From the NCBI GenBank assembly GCA_020848035.1, contig JADLAX010000029.1:1-64000 (forward strand): a stretch of DNA of 64,000 nucleotides. The letters run 5' to 3'. A program made the translations under genes and the position numbers. This document shows, piece after piece, positions 62,951 through 64,000 of this stretch; positions within the stretch are counted from its first letter, which is position 1, and every line of letters starts with the position of its first letter. The stretch is from Anaerolineae bacterium. Lineage in GTDB: Bacteria > Chloroflexota > Anaerolineae > Promineifilales > Promineifilaceae. The notes under the pieces were generated by a model, which saw only the letters and a program-made list of their open reading frames with translations, did no database searches and was not told where the DNA came from.

Positions 62951-63763
62951 TTACGAGCCAAGCGGCTGAAAGCTGCGCAGGATGGTTTCAAAGTCGGACT
63001 GGTGTAGGGGGAATTGGCCAAAGCTGGTGCAGGTGTTTACCAGGTAGAGCTCTTCGCCGCCGGGCACAAAGTGCTCCAGGCAGCGCCAGATTTGTTCACC
63101 CTGTTCGATGTTAAAAAGGAGGGTAATGATGGGTACGGCCGTATCCGCCTCAGGCATTGCCATGTTAACCAGGGTGACGTTTTCCGGCAGCTGCTGCTGG
63201 GCATAGGTGGCCAACTGCTCGGGCGTCAGCTGCTGCAGGCGCTGGCTGCGGGCCACCAAAACAAAAGCCGGTGTGCCGCTGGGGAAAACGGCCGTATCCT
63301 CTGCCCCTAAAAAAAGCAGCTGTGTATCACTGACCAGGGCAGCGAACGTGCTGTCCAACGCTTGCAGCGGCGGGCTGCTGCGCAGTTCCGGGGCGGTGGC
63401 GGCGCGGACCATGTCTACCAGCTGCCACGATTCGGGCAGGTTCAGGGTGTACTGCTGCTGGTCATTGGTGAAGGCGAGCCAGCCGGGCTGCGGCAGGTTG
63501 TTGCTGTTCGCCAGGAAAAGCGGCGCTTGCCCAATGGCGCGGGTGGTGGCAATAAGAATGAGCAGCGCTACCGCCGTCAGGGCGGCGTAGAGCAGCATGG
63601 TGCGGAAGGTGGGCAGGGGGAGAGTGTCGGCGGGAACGGCCGTATCGGTCTGCACCCGGCGCGTTGGTTTGATGGTCCGTGTGGCCAGCTGTCGGCCGCA
63701 GTGCCAACACTGGCTGTCGGTGGCCATCACCGTTTGTCCGCAATGTTCACAGCGAGAAACCAT
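62951..63763 (-). CDS. Zinc-ribbon membrane protein with extracellular domain
   Basis: 270 aa. N-terminal zinc ribbon CEHCGQTV...CWHCGRQ (residues 5-23), membrane helix about 55-75 (MLLYAALTAVALLILIATT), then a PsbP/DUF1795-like domain (TNDQQQYTLNLPESWQLVD). Topology suggests ribbon inside, domain outside. Function unknown; possibly stress sensing. Confidence 0.65.
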   Translation of the reverse strand: MVSRCEHCGQTVMATDSQCWHCGRQLATRTIKPTRRVQTDTAVPADTLPLPTFRTMLLYAALTAVALLILIATTRAIGQAPLFLANSNNLPQPGWLAFTNDQQQYTLNLPESWQLVDMVRAATAPELRSSPPLQALDSTFAALVSDTQLLFLGAEDTAVFPSGTPAFVLVARSQRLQQLTPEQLATYAQQQLPENVTLVNMAMPEADTAVPIITLLFNIEQGEQIWRCLEHFVPGGEELYLVNTCTSFGQFPLHQSDFETILRSFQPLGS

Positions 63764-63882
63764 AAAATTTGCCTAAAAATCAGTACGTTAGTCCTATTGC
63801 TGGCCTCTAGTACCGTACCTTAAACTTACTGCATCATACACCAATTGATTTCCCTTTTCCTCCTTTTTTCTCCTCTTCCCGC

Positions 63883-63910
63883 AAAAAGCCTTGCACCAGC
63901 AAGGCTTTTT
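63883..63910. terminator. Bidirectional terminator
   Basis: 12-bp arms AAAAAGCCTTGC (63883-63894) and complement (63899-63910) with ACCA loop and T/A runs. It lies 48 nt after the stop of the last, partial gene. Confidence 0.9.
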
Positions 63911-63957
63911 GTTTGGACAGGTGACAGTCACTTTGGAAGTGACCGTCACCGACGTCC

Positions 63958-64000
63958 CTAATCTTCGGCGAATTTGACGAAGGTGACGCCTGCACCGCCT
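63958..64000 (-). CDS. C-terminal end of an unidentified gene
   Basis: The frame open from the window edge reads GGAGVTFVKFAED and stops at TAG (63960-63958). Only 13 residues are visible, too few for a family call. Its position ahead of an intrinsic terminator supports a real gene end. Confidence 0.55.
   Translation of the reverse strand, partial: GGAGVTFVKFAED

Overview
The window reads as a chromosomal segment of a free-living bacterium, most probably a Chloroflexota (Anaerolineae / Promineifilum-like) organism. This is inference, from three things: lipoprotein solute-binding proteins whose N-termini carry the VEVTRVVTE-type spacer familiar from that phylum, an actinobacterial-type xylose isomerase, and moderately GC-rich coding sequence. 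No rRNA or tRNA gene is present to fix the taxonomy.

Layout. 0-16 kb: the tail of a peptide-type solute-binding protein, an HTH/NB-ARC STAND protein, a nucleoside phosphorylase, a DMT exporter, a two-gene ABC-2 exporter, ornithine aminotransferase with a structured leader, a phosphate-binding-like lipoprotein, UppP, Tgt, a SET-domain protein, and a multi-PAS/GAF hybrid histidine kinase. 16-19 kb: a SAM-I riboswitch followed by a trans-sulfuration enzyme and aspartate kinase. 19-26 kb: an Fe(III) ABC importer (binding protein, fused permease, ATPase) with ferritin downstream, then a VOC protein and an MBL-fold hydrolase. 26-40 kb: a minus-strand xyloside/xyloglucan-oligosaccharide locus (xylulokinase, xylose isomerase, GH3, sugar ABC importer, LacI regulator, YicI-type alpha-xylosidase, Gfo/Idh oxidoreductase). 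40-46 kb: a CxxCH-bearing DUF3365 sensor kinase with its NarL-type regulator, a di-heme cytochrome c peroxidase and MsrP/MsrQ, which looks like a periplasmic oxidative-stress module. 46-51 kb: SMP-30, a sucrase/ferredoxin-like protein, a FAD oxidoreductase, and an ECF sigma/anti-sigma pair. 51.2 kb: tmRNA. 52-54.4 kb: a cupin, NnrS-like, YwiC-like operon behind an FNR-type site. 54.5-56.7 kb: an AT-richer accessory patch with YoeB/YefM and an orphan membrane protein. 56.8-64 kb: Lon, an aldo/keto reductase, a GNAT, two small GerW-like proteins, a TPR protein, a zinc-ribbon protein and the tail of one more gene.

The most striking signal is not a gene. The palindrome ACGGCCGT, often extended toward GGGAAACGGCCGTTTCCC, occurs about 120 times by eye in 64 kb, where roughly one would be expected by chance. 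It lies inside genes (reading as Thr-Ala-Val, Asn-Gly-Arg or Arg-Pro-Phe/Leu/Ser) and between them. It twice forms inverted pairs around terminator-like hairpins, and it is missing from several multi-kilobase blocks. It behaves like the cyanobacterial HIP1 element or a DNA uptake sequence, with a different sequence. A second layer consists of many intergenic hairpins of different families, including an array of six exact-length 80-bp tandem repeats between xylA and xylB.
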